Of a stretch of 8,005 bases of DNA, positions 4,764 to 8,005 are shown piece after piece. A program made the translations under genes and the position numbers. Source of the stretch: an uncultured Oscillospiraceae bacterium (GTDB lineage: Bacteria > Bacillota > Clostridia > Oscillospirales > Acutalibacteraceae); contig CABQCM010000049.1 in NCBI GenBank assembly GCA_902462665.1, forward strand, positions 1-8,005. The letters run 5' to 3'. Under the pieces are notes generated by a model that was not told the origin of the DNA, made no database searches, and saw only the letters and a program-made list of their open reading frames with translations. Every line of letters starts with the position of its first letter. The first letter of the stretch is position 1.

Positions 4764-7700
4764 TAAGACGCTTGGGCTATGCGCTCGATCAGGCAACTTT
4801 GCAGCAGATTGCCTACAACCACGGCATCAACCAGAGCATTTCAACCATGACCCAGGCGGAAAAGTCGCAGCTGCGGTTTGTGGCCATTATGGAGCAGTCG
4901 AAAAACGTTATGGGCGACATGGCCAGAACAGTGATGACGCCCGCCAACGCCATGCGCATTTTGCAGCAGCAGGTCACCCAGCTTTCACGGGCGCTGGGAA
5001 ACATCTTAATCCCCATTTTGACCACCATCCTGCCCTACATACAGGCCTTTGTCATGGTGCTGACCGAGGCGGCGCAGGCTATTGCCAATCTGTTTGGCTT
5101 TCAGCTGCCGACCATCGATTACAGCGGCGCCGATTTGTCGGGCGTATCGCAGGGAGCGGATACCGCCACAGACTCTTTGGAAAATGCTACCGAAGCCGCC
5201 AAGGATCTTAAGCAGTATACTTTGGGGTTTGACGAACTGAACATTCTCTCCCCCGTACAGGATACGGCGGTAAGCGGCAGCCCGGGGTTGGGCGGCGGTG
5301 ATTTGGGGCTGGACTTGTCCGAATACGACTACGACTTTTTGGGCGAAATAGAAAACAAGGCTAAAGAGATCGCCGAGAAGATTAAGAAGTTTTTCCGGGA
5401 ATGGGGCGACTTGTTAAAAATCGTCGGCGGACTGTTGGCAGGAATTTGGGCGATTAACAAAATCCGAAAATTTGTGGAGTGGGTCAAAGCCGCTTATGAT
5501 TTTATCCGAAATCTAAAAGTAGTACGTGCCGCCGTGAAAGCGTGGAATCTGTTTACCGAGGGCTTTTTAGCCGCCCGCAAGGCGGGAGAGGGATTTTTTG
5601 CCTCCTTTAAAACGGGACTGCGAAACATTGGCAACAACATGACCGTTTTGCAAAAGGTGACGGGTTCGGTAATTGCATTGGGAGCGGAATTTCTGATTAT
5701 CAGCAATCGAACCAAGGAGTTTGCTCTGGGAAACATTTCGCTGGGAGAAGCTTTGTTGGAGGTTTCAGCAACGCTTGGCCTAGTGGGGACGGCAATGTAC
5801 GCCATGCTGGGGCCAACGGGCTTGGTGCTAACGGCGATTACAGGGATGGTAGCGGCCGTGGTTGGTCTTGGACAGGCAGAGAAAGAACTGCGCCTGGCTA
5901 TGGTGGAAGAGACCTTTTTTGATGGACAGGGGGTAGCCATTCAGACATTGGCAGATAAATATATCGCCCTGATGCAAAGCACCATCAATGCTAAACAGCC
6001 GGTTATTGACATGGGCAACGCCATTGAGACAGGCACGGAGAATATTCAAAACACAGCCGCCGAAATGGACAATCTGATTCGGCAAATAGAGCTAGGGGCA
6101 GTCAGCGCTGAAGAGGCGATTCCACGAATCAAAGAACAGCTCAACAGCATTTACAACGATACTCTTACCAACCTCACGAATGCTAGAAATTTAATCCTAT
6201 ATGCATTGGCCAATAGTATGAAAACAGCTGATGAAGCAGCTACAGAACATTTGAATGACTTGTCTCAAAAAACCAATACCATGATTTCAGGAATGGAAGA
6301 GAATGTACAGGAGCTCTATAAGGAAATTGAACGCGAAATCAAGGCTGGCAATCTTCCTATTGATAAAATCAGCGAATTTATGGAGGTAACGGGACAAGGC
6401 AAGCTAACGGTCGAAGACTTTCAAACCTCTCTGGAGAATTTGGATCTCAGCGACATCGACTGGGGGGATATGGATCAGGCTAGTGGAGCCATCGAATCGG
6501 TTTCGAATACAATGAATGAAGGGCTAAAATCCATCGATGACTATTACAAAAAGATAGACGATACCATTGCCTATCTAAAAACGCAAGCGACCACAGCGGA
6601 GGATTTAGCCGTTATTGATCAGCTTCTTGAGTTCTCTCAAGAGGCAAAAGCCAAAGATGTAGAGGCATTCAAAGCGACGGCCACCGAATTTTTGACCACG
6701 TTGCAAAAAGACATTCTCCTGTCTTCGCAGGATCAGATGGAAAAAGTTATGGATGACTGGGACAGTTTAAGCTGGCTAGATAAATTGTGGTACGTTAATG
6801 ACCCAGACAACTTTGTTCGGGAAAAGATGAATACCTATCGTACCGATATTGTTGGGCCACTTACTACACAGATGAAGGAAGCCTTTTCCGACGCCTTGGG
6901 GGAGGACACCGTTTGGGCGGATGATGCCATGAACGAAATGTTCAACAATCTTTTCTCCCTACGAGAAAAAGATGCCATGATGGATTCCAGTCAGTATATG
7001 GGGTACGTTACCGAATTTGCTCAGAGTGTAAGCGGAACAATGGGAGAAGCGCTGTCTGCCAATATGGGAGTCGCTGCGGTAGATACCATACAAGGATTTG
7101 CCAACGGCATTCGGGAGAACACCTCGGCGGCTTCAAACGCTATGGGGACGATGGTAACGGGAAAAGGCGGCATTTTGGATTCGTTTGATACGGCAATGGA
7201 TTCCCATTCCCCTTCGAAAGAAATGGTTACACGCGGCCTTTGGGCTATGGAAGGCCTTGCGCAGGGCATCTCAGACAACGCTCACCTGGTGACCGGGGCG
7301 CTGGAGTCCCTGACCGGGCAGATGACCGAGGCGATGACCCAGGTGGCACAGCAGATGGCAAGCGCGTTCAAAGGGGCACTTTTGCAGGCGGTGCAGGCGT
7401 TAAGCATGGACACGGCCTGGTCGCAGAACATTGTCAACACGCTCTTGTCGGCCATCTTCACCCCCGGCGGCATGGGGATGATGGGCGGCGGCATGATGGG
7501 CTCGATGGGAATGGGCGGCATGGCGGGCGACTCGTACACGCCCTATGTCACCGCTTTTGCCGAAAATTTGCTGGCGGTTATGAACGAGATTTTACCGCCG
7601 CAGATGCAGCAGGGCGCTTTGGCGGCAGTCAACGGCTTTGTCGAGGGCATCGAACTGCACACCCCTCTGGCCTCTGAAGCTATGCGGGTGCTGGTGGAGG

Positions 7701-8005
7701 AGGAAAAGGGCATTTTGCCCACCTTTGACCAGGCGATGGACGCGAAGAACGCTCCCTCCAAAGAGATGGAGAAACGCGGGCTGTGGGCGATGCAGGGGCT
7801 TGAAAAAGCCATAAAAGAAAACACCCCGCTGGTAACCGACCAGATCAAAGAGCTGTCGAGACAGATCATCGAATTGATGGACAAGCTGGTAGCGGATGTG
7901 CGCAGCCGGGTGGAGAGCATTCTCGCCGAGGTGGAACGGGCCAAGGCCGCCATTCAGGAATTGTCCAGTTTGTCGGTATCGGGCTCCTTCTCGGTCAACG
8001 CGCAG
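4764..8005 (+). CDS. Tape measure protein, exon 2 (runs off the right edge)
   Basis: After splicing the frame is open from codon 396 to the window end, making 1,476 codons visible in both exons. No good start precedes exon 2, so it is not an independent gene. Residues 396-510 complete the TP901-type core: RRLGYALDQATLQQIAYN, then a helix rich in Gln, then LGNILIPILTTILPYIQAF (about 473-491). Hydrophobic segments follow near 612-627 (LLKIVGGLLAGIWAI), 695-708 and 729-767, typical of tape measures, whose membrane-like helices may act during DNA entry. Residues 770-1160 are charged and helical, with lower GC. A module ending in FDTAMDSHSPSKEM, then RGLWAMEGL, is repeated downstream as FDQAMDAKNAPSKEM, then RGLWAMQGL. 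A Gly/Met-rich linker lies between the copies. At about 1.5 Å per residue, the visible part predicts a tail of at least about 220 nm. Confidence 0.9.
7076..7290 (+). repeat. Tape measure C-terminal module, copy 1
   Basis: This stretch encodes DTIQGFANGIRENTSAAS, GILDSFDTAMDSHSPSKEM, then RGLWAMEGLAQGISDN. It aligns with a second copy at 7620-7828, sharing the order GF-GI, GIL-FD-AMD, PSKEM, RGLWAM-GL and I--N--LV. PSK motifs of this kind recur in phage tape measures. The downstream end of this copy coincides with the return to high GC. Confidence 0.65.
7460..7537 (+). other. Gly/Met-rich linker in the tape measure protein
   Basis: The encoded run from TPGGMGMMGGG to GMGGMAGDS contains about eight Met and eleven Gly within some 23 residues. 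It breaks the helical tape measure sequence between the two repeated modules and is probably a flexible or hydrophobic turn. The frame and GC match its surroundings, so it is genuine coding sequence. Confidence 0.6.
7620..7828 (+). repeat. Tape measure C-terminal module, copy 2
   Basis: This stretch encodes AAVNGFVEGIELHTPLAS, GILPTFDQAMDAKNAPSKEM, then RGLWAMQGLEKAIKENTP. It is the second copy of the module at 7076-7290, about 540 bases downstream. Protein similarity is clear and DNA similarity looser, so the duplication is old or the copies come from different sources. Confidence 0.65.

Noticed and set aside
7240..7677. Alternative-frame + strand ORF inside the tape measure gene
   Set aside because: It is a Gly/Arg/His-rich shadow of the GC-rich real frame, with no ribosome binding site or family resemblance.
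3215..8005. Tape measure gene as a frameshifted pseudogene or two separate genes
   Set aside because: A precise 363-nt removal restores a conserved motif with no lost residues, and the removed part folds as a group I intron. Decay would not produce that.

Overview
The window is the head-completion and tail-assembly part of a siphovirus genome, phage or prophage, with every gene on the + strand. Strong AAGGAGG-type ribosome binding sites, moderate-to-high GC and protein families typical of Gram-positive siphophages suggest a Clostridia-like Firmicutes host. That host call is an inference from style, not from a marker gene. No integrase, lysis gene or host gene is present, so prophage and free phage cannot be told apart.

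Layout: 1-83 is the 3' end of a small upstream gene, possibly capsid-associated. 84-211 is a T-poor spacer. 212-532 is a gp6-like head-tail connector, 532-912 a head-closure-type protein, 887-1387 an HK97 gp10-like tail completion protein, and 1384-1785 a tail terminator starting with TTG. These four overlap and form one translational run. 1843-2319 is the tail tube protein. 2430-3160 is the gpG/gpGT tail assembly chaperone pair, joined by a canonical -1 frameshift signal: slippery A AAA AAC at 2753-2759 and an 11-position stem-loop at 2769-2796. From 3215 to the window edge runs the tape measure protein, which scaffolds the tail tube and sets its length.

The main discovery is that the tape measure gene is split by a 363-nt ORF-less group I intron at 4401-4763. 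The upstream reading frame hits TGA at 4415-4417. Removing 4401-4763 restores one open frame, with the residues EPL|RRLG at the junction, that runs to the end of the window (1,476 codons visible). The insert has a P1 guide with a U-G wobble at the 5' splice site, a P10 guide directly next to it, P3, P4, P5, P6 with a GAAA loop, a 6-bp P7, P8, a 7-bp P9 and a terminal G. Splicing is predicted from sequence only. Without it the virion would lack a full tape measure.

Other points of interest are AGTGCCA heptamer arrays in front of two tail genes, a low-GC segment inside the tape measure gene that suggests mosaic exchange, and a duplicated module of about 65-70 residues in its C-terminal half with one copy at the composition boundary. 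The genes work together in the usual order: connector, head closure, tail completion and terminator proteins build the neck; the tube protein polymerises around the tape measure; and gpG/gpGT chaperone that assembly.
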